Below are positions 44,187 to 55,152 of a stretch of DNA of 64,000 nucleotides, in pieces; the stretch's first letter is position 1, and each line of letters begins with the position of its first letter. Position numbers and translations under genes: made by a program. The notes beneath the pieces were generated by a model. It ran no database searches, was not told where the DNA came from, and was given only the letters and a program-made list of their open reading frames with translations. The DNA is from Sulfuricella denitrificans. GTDB lineage: Bacteria; Pseudomonadota; Gammaproteobacteria; Burkholderiales; Sulfuricellaceae. Location: contig NSJJ01000006.1 in the NCBI GenBank assembly GCA_002632355.1, positions 1 through 64,000 on the forward strand. The letters are read 5' to 3'.

Positions 44187-45932
44187 TCAGGAGCCCCGCC
44201 TCATGGTTCCACCTGCTTCGGCATGTCCGCCACCCTGGCTCAGGGGAACATCGAGTTCCTGTGGAGGTTCCAGCATCAGCATGCGATACAGGTCGGACAG
44301 ATTTTCCCGGTACAGCTTGTCAAAACTCCTGACGCTATCACCCGGATTGTAATCACCAAACCACCAGAACCAGTCCGATCCCTCACAAACAGCAAGCTGA
44401 CGCGAAGCCTTATCCTGCTGCTGCGCGCTCAGGCGCCCACTCGCAATGACGAGATCATAACTTTGCTTGGCCTGACACAGCAAATCCCAGGCATGATTTT
44501 TTTCCGGGCAACCGATCCAGGTCGTAAAATCACCATAGACCCAGCTTCCCGCCACAAGATGCGGCAGATTTCGGCTTTCCGCACAGTGATAGGCTGGTTG
44601 TGGCTCGCCCACATACTCGCCCGAACAGTCATCCAGATAATCACTGAATGTGGTCATCTCGATATGCGGATGATCCTGCAGCATTTCATACAATTCCGAG
44701 AGAAAATAATAACCGTTGTAGGGATAATATTCCCAGGCGTTCTCGCCATCCAGAATGATACTGACTACTGGGTTCTCGTGCCCCCGGCTGCGGTGCCAGA
44801 TATCCTCCAGAATCTGGGCAAAGTCGAGCACCGCATCGCGTCCAAACCATTTCGCATACTCGAAACCGATCTTGTCGGACAAATTGTCATCACGGAAAAA
44901 ACAGGAGATTTCCTGCTCCCCATCTGTAATACGATAAGGGCGATAGAGATAATTGACCGGGTTTTTCAGCACCTCTTCCTGTTTTGCCTGCCTCAGGCTG
45001 TTACTCAGAACAGCCTGACCTGTCGCGATCCAGCGGCATCCACACTTTGCCAGCAGAAGCGCCGTCGCCTGAGAAACGCCGCCTTCGGCTGGCCACATAC
45101 CCACTGGATGCTGGCCGAAATAATACTCATGTTTGGCAAAGGCTTCCGATACGTGGAACGATACCCGCTGCGCTCCTCCCGGATAGGTCTGCGATACGGG
45201 TAGTGCGATGCCGGGCACGCTTTCGCCGGCACTGTTCAAGTCCAGCATGAGAGGTGCGATCGGATGATAATAGGGCGTCGTGGACAACTCGATCTGCCCA
45301 TCTTCAGCCAGTTTCCGGTAACGCGGAATAATGTTCTGGATCAGATCGCCGATCAGGGTCATCAGCTGCTGGCGTTCCCTGAAAGTAAACATGCATCCCT
45401 TGGACATCATGGCCACCAGCAGTTCGTTCTCACGACGCACGCTCTCTCCGGTCCAGGCAAGGTGATACCACACCAGCAGATCAGCCAGATACTGGCTGGA
45501 AAGATAATGGTAGTTCTCCGTCTCCTGCGCCTCATGCATCTTGAACAGGTCATACAAGCGTTTATAAGCGGGATAAGGTTCAATCATTTTGCTGTGATTG
45601 CTGCGGAAACAGCTATCCAGAATCAGCTTCCGCTGTTCCAGTGTCACATGTTCCAGATCCTTGGCCGCAAGCAGACGCAACAACGGGTCACGTAGTTTTC
45701 CGCTACGAAACTGGTCGCTGTAATCTTCAAGCTGGTCGAGCAGTATGGGAACAAAATTCACCACTGCACGCGCGCCTGGAGTCTGCTCCAGATGATAAGC
45801 CATGTCGGTGTAATCCTTGATGGCATGGAGATAAGTCCAGGGCAAGGCAAACTCACCCGTGACATGGTGTCGGTAATCCGGCTGGTGCATGTGCCAGCAT
45901 AAAACAAGCTTCAGTTTTTTGTGGGTGCTCAT
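44187..45932 (-). CDS. GH57 alpha-amylase-like protein
   Basis: 581 residues from ATG 45932. N-terminal barrel with CWHMHQPDYR (near 11), PWTYLHAIKDY (near 26) and TTPYYHPIAPLML; in the second half ILDGENAWEYYPYNGYYF holds the likely acid/base Asp. This is the COG1449 amylase group, common beside glycogen genes. It may degrade or trim glycogen. Same strand and 71 bp from glgC. The precise activity is not inferable. Confidence 0.85.
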   Translation of the reverse strand: MSTHKKLKLVLCWHMHQPDYRHHVTGEFALPWTYLHAIKDYTDMAYHLEQTPGARAVVNFVPILLDQLEDYSDQFRSGKLRDPLLRLLAAKDLEHVTLEQRKLILDSCFRSNHSKMIEPYPAYKRLYDLFKMHEAQETENYHYLSSQYLADLLVWYHLAWTGESVRRENELLVAMMSKGCMFTFRERQQLMTLIGDLIQNIIPRYRKLAEDGQIELSTTPYYHPIAPLMLDLNSAGESVPGIALPVSQTYPGGAQRVSFHVSEAFAKHEYYFGQHPVGMWPAEGGVSQATALLLAKCGCRWIATGQAVLSNSLRQAKQEEVLKNPVNYLYRPYRITDGEQEISCFFRDDNLSDKIGFEYAKWFGRDAVLDFAQILEDIWHRSRGHENPVVSIILDGENAWEYYPYNGYYFLSELYEMLQDHPHIEMTTFSDYLDDCSGEYVGEPQPAYHCAESRNLPHLVAGSWVYGDFTTWIGCPEKNHAWDLLCQAKQSYDLVIASGRLSAQQQDKASRQLAVCEGSDWFWWFGDYNPGDSVRSFDKLYRENLSDLYRMLMLEPPQELDVPLSQGGGHAEAGGTMRRGS

Positions 45933-46003
45933 AAGCGACAAAACCTGCACTCCCGCCACGAGGCAGGAGCTTGATGATCAGGAGAAAGAAACAGGGGGAA
46001 AGT

Positions 46004-47281
46004 TCAACGGACTTGATGAACCTCTTGGCCAAGCATCTCGGGTGTTACCAGGGTTATGCCCTTTTCCGTAACATAAAAACGCTTGGCATCTTCCACCGGG
46101 TCGAGACCAATCGTCATGCCTTCCGGAATGATGCAACCCTTGTCCAGCACCACTTTCTTGAGACGGACATAACGTCCGATATCCACATTTGGCAGGATGA
46201 CCGAATCCTCGATCTCGGCATAACTGTGGACGCTGACGCTAGAAAACAGCAGGGAACGGCGCACCGAAGCACCGCTGATAATACACCCTCCCGACACCAG
46301 GGAATCCACAGCATACCCGCGCCGGGATTCGTCATCGAAAACAAACTTGGCAGGCGGCAACTGCTCCTGATAGGTCCAGATCGGCCATTCCTTGTCATAG
46401 AGATTGAGGAAAGGCGTAATCTTGGTCATTTCCATATTGGCTTCCCAGTAGGCATCGATCGTTCCCACGTCGCGCCAATAGGGTTCTCCGTTCTGCAGGC
46501 CGACGCAGCTATCCTCGAATGGATGGGCGAAAACCCGGTAACGATTGACCAGATAGGGGATGATGTCCTTGCCGAAATCATGACTGGAATGGGAGTCATC
46601 GGCATCCCTGATCAACTGTTCAAAAAGGAATGAAGTGTTGAATATGTAAATCCCCATGCTGACCAGAACCCTGCCCGGTTTTCCGGGAATCTCATCAGGG
46701 TGCTCGGGCTTCTCGGTAAACTTAACTACCCGCTGATGATCGTCCACGGTAATGACGCCAAATGCCGAGGCTTCCTCGCGCGAGACCTCCATACAGGCCA
46801 CGGTCAGATCCGCCGCATGAGCGGAATGAAAGGCCAGCATTTCGCCATAATCCTGTTTGTATATATGGTCGCCAGCCAGGATCAGCATGTATTCCGACTT
46901 GTAGCCCCGCAGGATGTCCAGATTCTGAAAGACCGCATCGGCGGTGCCCTTGTACCAGGACTCCTGAATACGCTGCTGTGCAGGCAGCAACTCGACAAAT
47001 TCATTGAATTCGCCGCGCAGAAAACTCCAGCCCCGGTGCAGGTGCTGCAACAGGCTGTGCGCCTTGTACTGGGTGACAACGCCAATGCGGCGAATGCCCG
47101 AGTTGACACAATTGGAGAGTGGGAAATCGATAATCCGGAACTTGCCGCCGAAGGGAACAGCCGGCTTCGCACGCCAGTCGGTAAGCGCGTGGAGGCGGCT
47201 ACCACGGCCGCCTGCAAGAATCAGCGCCACCGTATTTTTGGTCAACAGACTGATGAAACGAGGAGTAGTGGACGAATACAA
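46004..47281 (-). CDS. glgC: glucose-1-phosphate adenylyltransferase
   Basis: Makes ADP-glucose, the committed and regulated step of glycogen synthesis. 425 residues, TTG start with a very good ribosome-binding site (AAGGGAG, 6 nt). Gly-rich nucleotide loop LAGGRGSRL (near 23-31), [42 protein letters not shown], and a left-handed beta-helix at the end. The allosteric site Lys of KPAVPFGGK is conserved. Divergent from glgB, 123 bp apart. Confidence 0.96.
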   Translation of the reverse strand: MYSSTTPRFISLLTKNTVALILAGGRGSRLHALTDWRAKPAVPFGGKFRIIDFPLSNCVNSGIRRIGVVTQYKAHSLLQHLHRGWSFLRGEFNEFVELLPAQQRIQESWYKGTADAVFQNLDILRGYKSEYMLILAGDHIYKQDYGEMLAFHSAHAADLTVACMEVSREEASAFGVITVDDHQRVVKFTEKPEHPDEIPGKPGRVLVSMGIYIFNTSFLFEQLIRDADDSHSSHDFGKDIIPYLVNRYRVFAHPFEDSCVGLQNGEPYWRDVGTIDAYWEANMEMTKITPFLNLYDKEWPIWTYQEQLPPAKFVFDDESRRGYAVDSLVSGGCIISGASVRRSLLFSSVSVHSYAEIEDSVILPNVDIGRYVRLKKVVLDKGCIIPEGMTIGLDPVEDAKRFYVTEKGITLVTPEMLGQEVHQVR

Positions 47282-47296
47282 GAAGCTCTCCCTTGC

Positions 47297-47324
47297 TTGA
47301 AATATATGGTGATTGAATTATACC
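47297..47324 (+). promoter_or_regulatory. candidate sigma-70 promoter of glgB-pgi
   Basis: TTGAAA (47297-47302), 16-bp spacer, TATACC (47319-47324), about 80 bp before the glgB start. The whole 123-bp gap between glgC and glgB is A/T-rich. Confidence 0.45.
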
Positions 47325-47404
47325 CTTTTGCGCGGCATCGGCGTTTGCCTAAAGCCACCTTCTGGCATATTCTTCTTACATTATCCTGCTGAAATGACAC
47401 CCCC

Positions 47405-49597
47405 ATGAAACCCAACATCAGCGCCAAAGTCAACACAAATCTGAAGGCTCTGCTCAAAGCCCGGCATCATGATCCATTCGCATTTCTGGGTTTGCATGAA
47501 GAACAAAATGCGTGGTCGGTTCGAACCTTTCTTCCGTTCGAGCAGCAAGTGGAAATTCTGCTGGATGGAAGTTGGCATCTGCTCGAAAAAATTCATCCTG
47601 ATGGTGTGTTTTTCTGGCATGGCATTGAAAAACCGGTGGTCCCTTACCGCCTGAGAGTGCCACGCAGCATGGGATATCATGAGTTTTTCGACCCCTACGC
47701 CTTCCCGCAGCAGATCAGTGAGATGGATATCTATCTGCTGGGCGAGGGACGTTTGCACCAGGGATACCGCATTTTGGGCGCACAGCAAACCAGCCTCCTG
47801 GGCGTTGCAGGCATTCGCTTTGCTGTCTGGGCGCCCAACGCAGAACGGGTCAGCGTCATCGGCGATTTCAATGGCTGGGACGGGCGCGTGCACCCTATGC
47901 GCAGCCTGGGCTCCAGCGGCGTCTGGGAGCTGTTCATACCAGAGCTTCCGGCAGGCAGCCTGTACAAGCTTGAAATTCGCAACCGCCACGGCGGCCAGAT
48001 CCTGACCAAGACCGACCCCTATGGCCAGGAATTTGAGATGCGCCCCGGTACCGCCGCAAAAGTACCGACCCTGACACAGCACAGCTGGGGCGATCAGGCC
48101 TGGATGAAACAGCGCCAGGAACTCGACTGGCTGCATGCACCGTTCAATGTCTACGAAATTCATGCCGGATCGTGGAAACGCCATCCAGACGGGAGCTTCT
48201 ACAACTGGCGCGAACTGGCGGAACACCTGGTACCCTACGTCAACGATATGGGGTACACCCATATCGAACTCATGCCAGTATCCGAGCACCCTCTGGACGA
48301 ATCCTGGGGCTACCAGACTACAGGTTATTTCGGTCCGACCTCACGGTTCGGCACGCCTGATGATTTCCGTTTCTTCGTGGATGCCTGCCATCAGGCGAAT
48401 ATCGGGATCATTCTGGACTGGGTGCCGGCGCATTTTCCCCAGGACAACTGGGCACTGGCGCGCTTTGACGGCACCGCCCTATATGAACACGAAGACCCGC
48501 GCCTCGGCTATCACCATGACTGGGGCACCCATATCTTCAATTACGGCCGCCATGAAGTGCAGAGCTTTCTGCTTTCCAGCGCCCACTACTGGCTTTCTGA
48601 ATTTCACATCGACGGCCTGCGTGTCGACGCCGTGGCATCCATGCTTTACCTCGACTATTCGCGCAAGGCAGATGAGTGGATTCCCAACAAATTCGGCGGA
48701 CGCGAGAACCTGGACGCCATCGAGTTCCTGCGCAGCCTCAACGTCATGGTGCACGACAATTTCCCCGGCGCCCTGACTTTTGCCGAGGAATCCACATCAT
48801 GGCCCATGGTCTCAAGGCCAGTCTATCTTGGGGGTCTGGGGTTTTCCATGAAATGGAACATGGGGTGGATGAACGACACCCTGCGCTACATGCTGCACGA
48901 ACCGGTGCACCGCCGTTTCCATCACAATGAGCTGACCTTTGGCCAACTCTATGCGTACACCGAAAATTTCATGCTGCCTTTCTCGCACGATGAGGTCGTG
49001 CATGGAAAAGGCTCGCTGCTGGACAAAATGCCCGGTGATGCCTGGCAGAAATTTGCCAATCTTCGCCTGCTTCTCACCTATCAGATGACTTATCCCGGCA
49101 AGAAACTCAACTTCATGGGTAACGAGATTGGCCAGGGACGGGAATGGCGAGTTGGCGGAGAGATAGACTGGGGTCTGCTGCAATACCACTGGCACAAAGG
49201 GGTAAAGGACCTTAGCCGCGATCTCAACCGCCTCTATCGAGACACGCCGGCCCTGCATCAACAGGATTTTGATGTTTCCGGCTTTTCCTGGGTGGATTGC
49301 CATGATGCCGACCACTCCATCCTGTCCTTTCTGCGCTGGGGTCTGGATGGCAGCGTAGTCGTGGTAGTCCTCAATTTTACTCCGGTACCGCGTCAGGGCT
49401 ACCGCATCGGTGTGCCCCGGAATGCGCTTTACCATGAAATATTCAACAGTGATTCCACTTACTATGGCGGCAGCAATACAGGCAACGGTGTCGGGCTGGA
49501 AGCCCAGAACCAGCCCTGGATGGGATTCGAGCAGTCCCTGGTAATTACCATACCGCCCCTTTCAGGAATTATTTTAAGCCCGGCAATATCGCTTTAA
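47405..49597 (+). CDS. glgB: 1,4-alpha-glucan branching enzyme
   Basis: GH13 enzyme creating alpha-1,6 branches in glycogen. 730 residues: N-terminal CBM48-like modules (about 15-225), GH13 barrel (about 240-600), C-terminal beta domain. Nucleophile Asp in [10 protein letters not shown] (near 408) and acid Glu in FAEESTSWP (near 461), the usual branching enzyme sequences. Long N-terminal form, as in E. coli. pgi follows by 12 bp. Confidence 0.96.
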   Translation: MKPNISAKVNTNLKALLKARHHDPFAFLGLHEEQNAWSVRTFLPFEQQVEILLDGSWHLLEKIHPDGVFFWHGIEKPVVPYRLRVPRSMGYHEFFDPYAFPQQISEMDIYLLGEGRLHQGYRILGAQQTSLLGVAGIRFAVWAPNAERVSVIGDFNGWDGRVHPMRSLGSSGVWELFIPELPAGSLYKLEIRNRHGGQILTKTDPYGQEFEMRPGTAAKVPTLTQHSWGDQAWMKQRQELDWLHAPFNVYEIHAGSWKRHPDGSFYNWRELAEHLVPYVNDMGYTHIELMPVSEHPLDESWGYQTTGYFGPTSRFGTPDDFRFFVDACHQANIGIILDWVPAHFPQDNWALARFDGTALYEHEDPRLGYHHDWGTHIFNYGRHEVQSFLLSSAHYWLSEFHIDGLRVDAVASMLYLDYSRKADEWIPNKFGGRENLDAIEFLRSLNVMVHDNFPGALTFAEESTSWPMVSRPVYLGGLGFSMKWNMGWMNDTLRYMLHEPVHRRFHHNELTFGQLYAYTENFMLPFSHDEVVHGKGSLLDKMPGDAWQKFANLRLLLTYQMTYPGKKLNFMGNEIGQGREWRVGGEIDWGLLQYHWHKGVKDLSRDLNRLYRDTPALHQQDFDVSGFSWVDCHDADHSILSFLRWGLDGSVVVVVLNFTPVPRQGYRIGVPRNALYHEIFNSDSTYYGGSNTGNGVGLEAQNQPWMGFEQSLVITIPPLSGIILSPAISL

Positions 49598-49609
49598 GAG
49601 TTCGAAATC

Positions 49610-51256
49610 ATGTCTTCCCTCACCCGTCGCCCCAGCTGGCAAGCTTTAAAACTGCATCAGAAGAAAATTGCGGCGCTACATATGCGCGACCTGTTCCAGC
49701 AGGATTCACAGCGCTTTGCCAGATTCTCGCTCGATCAGGGCAATATCCTTCTCGATTATTCCAAGAACCTGATCACCGATGAAACCTTCACCCTGCTCAT
49801 GCAACTGGCGAGGGAAACCGGCCTGAACCAGTGGATCGAGAAAATGTTCTCGGGCGAGGCCATCAATTTCACCGAAGGCCGCGCTGTTCTCCATACCGCC
49901 CTGCGCAATCGCTCCGGCAAGCCGGTTATCGTGGATGGCAAGGATGTCATGCCCGAAGTAAAGCGAGTTCTGGCCCACATGCGCGAATTTTCGGAACAGG
50001 TCCGCAGCGGCCAGTGGCTGGGTTATTCGGGCAAGGCCATTACCGACATTGTGAATATCGGCATCGGCGGCTCCGATCTCGGCCCGGTGATGGTGACCGA
50101 GGCTCTGAAACATTACGAGAAACCCGGGCTCAACGTCCACTTCGTGTCCAACGTTGACGGCACGCATCTGACCGAGACGCTCAAGCATATTGATCCCGAA
50201 TCCACGCTGTTCGTGATCGCATCCAAGACCTTCACCACCCAGGAGACGCTGACCAACGCCCGTTCTGCACGCGCGTGGTTTCTGCGCAAGGCCAGAGAGG
50301 AAACAGCGGTCGCCCGGCATTTCGTCGCCGTTTCGACCAACGCTGTGGAAGTATCGAAGTTCGGCATCGACACCGCCAACATGTTTGAATTCTGGGACTG
50401 GGTGGGTGGCCGTTATTCACTCTGGTCCGCCATCGGGCTGCCCATAGCGCTGTATCTCGGCATGGATCATTTCGAAGCCCTGCTCGAAGGCGCGTTCGAG
50501 ATGGATGAGCATTTCCGCCATGCCCCGTTCGAGCAGAACATGCCGGTCATTCTTGGCCTGCTGGGCATCTGGTACAACAATTTCTTTGACGCACAGAGCC
50601 ATGCTGTCCTGCCCTACGACCAGTATCTGCACCGTCTTCCGGCCTACCTGCAACAACTGGACATGGAAAGCAACGGCAAACGCGTTTCACGCAACTCAAA
50701 GGCGGTGGATTACCAGACCGGGCCGGTGATATGGGGCGAACCCGGCACCAACGGCCAGCATGCCTTCTACCAGCTCATCCACCAGGGCAAAAAACTGATC
50801 CCGGCAGATTTCCTGGCCCCCATCGACAGCCATAATCCCATCGGCGACCACCACCGCATCCTGCTGGCCAATTTCTTCGCCCAGACGCAGGCCCTGATGC
50901 AGGGTAAGACCGAAAGCGAAGCGCGCGAAGAGCTCGAACGGGCAGGCATCAGTGGCAACAAACTAAAGCAATTACTGCTTCACAAGGTTTTCCCCGGCAA
51001 CAAACCGACCAATTCCATCCTGGTGCGAAAAATGACGCCACATACCCTGGGCTCGCTGATCGCGCTCTACGAACACAAGGTATTCGTGCAGGGCATCATC
51101 TGGAATCTCAACTCATTCGACCAGTGGGGCGTGGAACTGGGCAAGCAACTGGCCAACAACATCCTGCCCGAGCTGGGTAACGACAAGCCGGCAACCCGCT
51201 TTGACGCCTCCACCAACGGGCTGATCAATCACTTCAAGAAATTCCGGCATTCTTAA
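49610..51256 (+). CDS. pgi: glucose-6-phosphate isomerase
   Basis: Interconverts glucose 6-phosphate and fructose 6-phosphate. 548 residues. SIS-domain motifs [18 protein letters not shown] (near 147), [17 protein letters not shown] (near 204), [18 protein letters not shown] (near 265) and active-site Glu in [18 protein letters not shown] (near 380). Shares an operon with glgB, so the two link the glycolytic hexose pool to glycogen. Overall typical. Confidence 0.97.
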   Translation: MSSLTRRPSWQALKLHQKKIAALHMRDLFQQDSQRFARFSLDQGNILLDYSKNLITDETFTLLMQLARETGLNQWIEKMFSGEAINFTEGRAVLHTALRNRSGKPVIVDGKDVMPEVKRVLAHMREFSEQVRSGQWLGYSGKAITDIVNIGIGGSDLGPVMVTEALKHYEKPGLNVHFVSNVDGTHLTETLKHIDPESTLFVIASKTFTTQETLTNARSARAWFLRKAREETAVARHFVAVSTNAVEVSKFGIDTANMFEFWDWVGGRYSLWSAIGLPIALYLGMDHFEALLEGAFEMDEHFRHAPFEQNMPVILGLLGIWYNNFFDAQSHAVLPYDQYLHRLPAYLQQLDMESNGKRVSRNSKAVDYQTGPVIWGEPGTNGQHAFYQLIHQGKKLIPADFLAPIDSHNPIGDHHRILLANFFAQTQALMQGKTESEAREELERAGISGNKLKQLLLHKVFPGNKPTNSILVRKMTPHTLGSLIALYEHKVFVQGIIWNLNSFDQWGVELGKQLANNILPELGNDKPATRFDASTNGLINHFKKFRHS

Positions 51257-51281
51257 GCGTCTTAAAGGACCTACCAAAAGC

Positions 51282-52730
51282 CTACAGTTTCACCCGCACC
51301 CGATAGTCCAGCACCGTCCTGCCTCGTGCTGGCACCTGCACCTGCCAGACTGCTGTGTTGCTAGCCGGCTTGTGGTGAGGAAGGCTTTCTGACAGCACTT
51401 CCCAGTCACCCGGCACGGGTTCCATCACTTTGACTGTCACCGCCTCATCCTTGGCATTCTTCAGCTCAAGCTGGTAAGCACTTTCGAAAATCGCACTGTA
51501 GCGACCAGAAGCACTGATCTTCTGGAAGCTGATCTGTTTTTTGTCCGCCGTCACATCGAAAGCCTCCCCGAGCTTGAGCCGAACCTTTTCACCTCGCGGC
51601 GTATGATCGATACGGTCTTCGCCCACAAACTGGGCATTGCCCGCAGAATCCTTTTTGTACACCCGGATCACCCCCTTGGGTAAAGGCACGCCCAGGCCGC
51701 TGCCCTTGTTTTCGAATTCGACAAAGACGCCCACTTTCATTTTCTGCCCAAGATCGCCATAACTGCTGCGGTAGTAATAATCCCTGCCATATAACATAAG
51801 CTCCTTGTGCACGGGAACCCGGCTCGCGGACAGCAGCGCCACCTGTTTGGTTTGCTGCTCGGCAATGGTCGTTGGGCGCTCCAGCGAGTAAAGGTGATAT
51901 TCGAACAGGCTCTCTTCCGCCATTGCAGGAGCCGCCATCGCAGCCGCCTTCATGGCCCGCCCTTCCTGAGCAAAATTCATCTCCTGGCGCACCCGGTTTA
52001 CATCTCCCGCCACCAGTTGCAGCTTCGCATCGGGATAACTGCTTCCGCTGACATTGGTCAGCGTCACCCAGCCGTTCAGGTCAAGGCGTTCATCCGCTGG
52101 ACTCAGCTCGGCCACATAATCCGCGCGCCAGGATAGCCCCCCGGTAAGGTAACTCAACTCCATCTGGCGATGATCCGTTGCTGGTGCCAGGAAACTGATC
52201 ACCAACGTCGGCCGATCGCGCAGATTGTCCGGCACAGACCGGAAGGCCAGGCGTCCCGGGAGCCCGGTTTCAATGCGGTCTGCGAACTTAAGCACCACGC
52301 CCCCATTGGTGCTGAGCACCGTGGCAGTCTCGCTGCTTTCCACACCGGTCGCGGGGTTGGTGCGAATCACCGTCACGCTCTGACCGACATATTTTTCCAG
52401 CATTTTCTGCGGCGTCAGCAGGTCGAAGTCGAAATTCTGCTCCAGCAGGGCGATGCCCTCACCACCGGCCAGACTGCGCAGCAAGGCCGTCTCAGGCATG
52501 ATGCGCGCACTGACATCTCGCCAGGCCAGGCGATTCATCCCCTTGTCCAGGGAAATCCGGCGCTGGTCTTTGACCAAAGCAAGATTTTCGTTGTAAATGG
52601 TGACCGCCACCTGTTGCTGATCCCGGAGCGAACTCATTTTCTCCGGCACTGGGGAGGACTGTACCGGTGCCGCCAACAGCAGGACAAATGCAGCCAGAGC
52701 GTAAGCATGTGCATGTGCATTCAGAACCAT
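51282..52730 (-). CDS. secreted DUF4139 domain protein
   Basis: 482 residues. Signal peptide with hydrophobic core near 12-24, cut about residue 25. A DUF4139 region with beta sandwich pattern makes up most of the protein (about 190-480), with LSYLTGGLSWRADYVAEL near 208 as its usual signature. Family of periplasmic or surface proteins of unknown function. Upstream mltB is on the same strand, 12 bp away, so the two could form a small cell-envelope unit. Confidence 0.8.
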   Translation of the reverse strand: MVLNAHAHAYALAAFVLLLAAPVQSSPVPEKMSSLRDQQQVAVTIYNENLALVKDQRRISLDKGMNRLAWRDVSARIMPETALLRSLAGGEGIALLEQNFDFDLLTPQKMLEKYVGQSVTVIRTNPATGVESSETATVLSTNGGVVLKFADRIETGLPGRLAFRSVPDNLRDRPTLVISFLAPATDHRQMELSYLTGGLSWRADYVAELSPADERLDLNGWVTLTNVSGSSYPDAKLQLVAGDVNRVRQEMNFAQEGRAMKAAAMAAPAMAEESLFEYHLYSLERPTTIAEQQTKQVALLSASRVPVHKELMLYGRDYYYRSSYGDLGQKMKVGVFVEFENKGSGLGVPLPKGVIRVYKKDSAGNAQFVGEDRIDHTPRGEKVRLKLGEAFDVTADKKQISFQKISASGRYSAIFESAYQLELKNAKDEAVTVKVMEPVPGDWEVLSESLPHHKPASNTAVWQVQVPARGRTVLDYRVRVKL

Positions 52731-52741
52731 GCGATTGCTCC

Positions 52742-53758
52742 TTAATTGAGAGAAGAACGACGCGCCAGACGGATTTCCTGGCTTAACTGAAATACTGCGA
52801 GTGCATAGAACAGATTACGGTTGTAGCGGGTGATTACATAAAAATTATTCAGTCCGAGCCAGTATTCCTGCCCATCCTCAACCTCCACGGAAAGCAGGGC
52901 CACCGGCGTCTCTGGCGCCAGAGGCTCGGTAGTCATGACCCCCTGGGAACGCAGCTTCTCCATGCTATAAAGCGGCTTCAGGCCGCCGCTAAGCAATTCA
53001 CTGGATGCAGCATCCTGCTGCAGGGAGGCCCGCATTGCCACCGGCAGATCCGATTCCCAGCCATGGGCCTTGAGATAATTGGCAACACTGCCGATTGCAT
53101 CCGTGGGATTACGCCAGAGATCGCGCTGCCCATCTCCATCAAAGTCCACCGCGTAGGTCCGGTAGCTGCTGGGCATGAACTGCGGAATCCCCATCGCTCC
53201 GGCAAATGAACCCCGAATCGAAAGCGGATCCCTGCCCTCTTCCCGCATCAGCAGCAAGAACTGCTCCAGTTCTCCACGGAAAAATTCGCCACGCCGCGGG
53301 TAATCAAAAGCCAGCGTGGCCAGGGTATCGAGCACAGGATGAGTCAGGGGGTATGTGCCATAACGGGTTTCCACCCCGATAATGGCCACAATCACCTCTT
53401 CGGGCACGCCATACAACTGGTGCGCACGCTTCAGCGCTGCCTCATTTTCATTCCAGAAACCGACCCCGCGTTCGATGCGCCAAGGATTCACAAAATTGGA
53501 ACGGTAACGAGCCCATGAAGGTGGTTTAACTACCTTGCTGGTCATGGTTTTTGCCACACTGGGGCGAAGCGTCACCTGAGCAAACAAATCATCCAAAGCA
53601 CTTCCATCGAAACCGTGCTTACGGACCATTTCGGCTACGAACTGCTGTACGTCTGAACGCTCTGAAAATGACGTGGCGTCTGCCACCGGTTGCGTCCAGA
53701 GGAGTAACTGGACGAACAGGAATAGGGAAAGCAGAAAAAGATGATTCTTGAGCGACAT
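52742..53758 (-). CDS. mltB: membrane-bound lytic murein transglycosylase B
   Basis: Cleaves the beta-1,4 bond of peptidoglycan to yield 1,6-anhydromuropeptides. 338 residues with a signal sequence (first 27 residues, no lipobox Cys visible, so it may be soluble). The catalytic Glu is in IIGVETRYGTY (near 125); GAMGIPQFMPSSYRTYAVDFDGDGQRDLW (near 195-223) is diagnostic. Compare NagZ farther right, which recycles the products. Confidence 0.92.
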   Translation of the reverse strand: MSLKNHLFLLSLFLFVQLLLWTQPVADATSFSERSDVQQFVAEMVRKHGFDGSALDDLFAQVTLRPSVAKTMTSKVVKPPSWARYRSNFVNPWRIERGVGFWNENEAALKRAHQLYGVPEEVIVAIIGVETRYGTYPLTHPVLDTLATLAFDYPRRGEFFRGELEQFLLLMREEGRDPLSIRGSFAGAMGIPQFMPSSYRTYAVDFDGDGQRDLWRNPTDAIGSVANYLKAHGWESDLPVAMRASLQQDAASSELLSGGLKPLYSMEKLRSQGVMTTEPLAPETPVALLSVEVEDGQEYWLGLNNFYVITRYNRNLFYALAVFQLSQEIRLARRSSLN

Positions 53759-53905
53759 AATATGTAGGTTTACTGCAAACCGGTACGCTTGGCAAGTCTA
53801 AGCAGATTCATTCCGGCAACTGGCTATGCAAGACGATGCCTTGAAATTGGGATTATAATAAATTCAGTTTTTGTCACGAAAGCTAACGGCGAGGAGACAT
53901 CAACA

Positions 53906-54175
53906 ATGACTGAACATGCACATACCCCCGAGGCAGGCCAGGGCCGCATCATCGAACGACCCGATGGCTTTTACTGGCAGGAAACCATCACTGAAAAGAT
54001 GTTCGGCCCCTTCCAGACATTGCTGGAAGCCGCGCAGGACATGGAATACAACGATGAAAGCGATTATGAGCCGGGAGAAACACTGGAAGAAGCCGAATCC
54101 GAGTTGGGCATTGCAGACTGGATCGACCCTGAAACCGGATTGCCGGGTGAGGAATCGCATCATCTTGGCGACTGA
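53906..54175 (+). CDS. small acidic hypothetical protein
   Basis: 89 residues, about one third acidic, starting at ATG 53906 with GAGGAG 9 nt upstream. Contains FYWQETITEKMFGPFQTLLEAAQDM near residue 22 and an acidic tail. No signal peptide. Similar small acidic proteins occur in other betaproteobacteria, in my recollection without known role. Convergent with the tRNA group; single gene. Confidence 0.7.
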   Translation: MTEHAHTPEAGQGRIIERPDGFYWQETITEKMFGPFQTLLEAAQDMEYNDESDYEPGETLEEAESELGIADWIDPETGLPGEESHHLGD

Positions 54176-54191
54176 TAGCATCCAGTCTGGG

Positions 54192-54280
54192 TGGTGCCCG
54201 GAACCGGAATCGAACCGGTACGCCGTTTTCACAGCGACGGATTTTAAGTCCGTTGCGTCTACCAGTTTCGCCACCCGGGC
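54192..54280 (-). tRNA. tRNA-Leu (TAA)
   Basis: 89 nt including an encoded CCA. Acceptor stem GCCCGGG/CCCGGGC with discriminator A before CCA; long variable arm; anticodon loop CTTAAAA gives anticodon TAA; T-loop GGTTCGATTCC is intact. Confidence 0.95.
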
Positions 54281-54288
54281 TGGGAATT

Positions 54289-54362
54289 TGGAGGCGGGGG
54301 TCGGAATCGAACCGGCGTAGACGGCTTTGCAGGCCGCTGCATAACCACTTTGCTACCCCGCC
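54289..54362 (-). tRNA. tRNA-Cys (GCA)
   Basis: 74 nt with encoded CCA. Anticodon loop CTGCAAA gives GCA. Acceptor stem GGCGGGG/CCCCGCC and T-loop GGTTCGATTCC are standard. Eight bases from the Leu tRNA; the two form one transcript. Confidence 0.96.
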
Positions 54363-54414
54363 AGTGTGACCTGGCTTATGAAGCATTTTAGTCCAGCGAT
54401 CTGAATACTGGAAC

Positions 54415-54440
54415 TAAAAAGGGAAAGCTTACGCTTTCCC
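54415..54440 (-). terminator. intrinsic terminator between tRNA-Gly and tRNA-Cys
   Basis: Hairpin GGGAAAGC/GCTTTCCC (54421-54440) followed on the minus strand by five Ts (54420-54416). It lies just after tRNA-Gly and separates it from the Cys-Leu pair, which must have its own promoter or arise by read-through. Confidence 0.75.
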
Positions 54441-54447
54441 TTGAATC

Positions 54448-54523
54448 TGGAGCGGGAAACGAGATTCGAACTCGCGACCTATACCTTGGCAAGGTATCGC
54501 TCTACCAACTGAGCTATTCCCGC
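54448..54523 (-). tRNA. tRNA-Gly (GCC)
   Basis: 76 nt with encoded CCA. Anticodon loop TTGCCAA gives GCC; acceptor stem GCGGGAA/TTCCCGC; T-loop GAGTTCGAATC standard. It follows pgsA by 56 bp on the same strand. Confidence 0.97.
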
Positions 54524-54579
54524 GTTTGAGAAGCCGCCATTTTAATGATTTGGCCTTTGATGTCAAGCATCTCTCACCT

Positions 54580-55152
54580 TCAATTTTGTCCTGCAATCTG
54601 CGGCCAGGCCTTCTTCAGATAATAACCCATTGACCACAAAGTCAAAACTGCAGCGATATAAATCAGAAATGTTCCTGCGACATGTGGATCAAATCCACTC
54701 GCAACGGGATCGTGATACAGCAATAGCAGGATGGCGGCCATCTGCGCGGTGGTTTTAAGTTTGCCGATGAAGGAGACAGCGACGTTCTTGCTTTGTCCGA
54801 GTCCAGCCATCCACTCGCGCAGTGCAGAAATCGCAATCTCGCGTCCGATGATGATCAAAGCGATGCCGGCATCCACGCGTTGCAACTTGACCAACACGAC
54901 CAGCGCCGCAGCTACCATGAGCTTGTCGGCAACAGGATCAAGAAAGGCACCGAAAGCGGACATCTGGTTCAGCGCACGCGCCAGATAGCCATCGAGCCAG
55001 TCGGTCACGGCCGCCGCAACAAAAATTGCTGTAGCGTAGAAATTGACGGCATGCGGATCGATCCATGATGCCGGCAGATAGAAAACCGCGACGAAAACCG
55101 GGATCAGGACAATCCTGAGCCAGGTCAGAAAGTTCGGTATATTGAGTGGCAC
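54580..55152 (-). CDS. pgsA: CDP-diacylglycerol-glycerol-3-phosphate phosphatidyltransferase
   Basis: Makes phosphatidylglycerol-phosphate from CDP-diacylglycerol. 190 residues, about four to five hydrophobic helices. Contains the CDP-alcohol phosphotransferase motif DGYLARALNQMSAFGAFLDPVAD (given 47-69), with all three Asp. The gene starts with GTG directly after the uvrC stop, so translation is probably coupled; uvrC-pgsA-tRNA order is well known in proteobacteria. Confidence 0.94.
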   Translation of the reverse strand: MPLNIPNFLTWLRIVLIPVFVAVFYLPASWIDPHAVNFYATAIFVAAAVTDWLDGYLARALNQMSAFGAFLDPVADKLMVAAALVVLVKLQRVDAGIALIIIGREIAISALREWMAGLGQSKNVAVSFIGKLKTTAQMAAILLLLYHDPVASGFDPHVAGTFLIYIAAVLTLWSMGYYLKKAWPQIAGQN

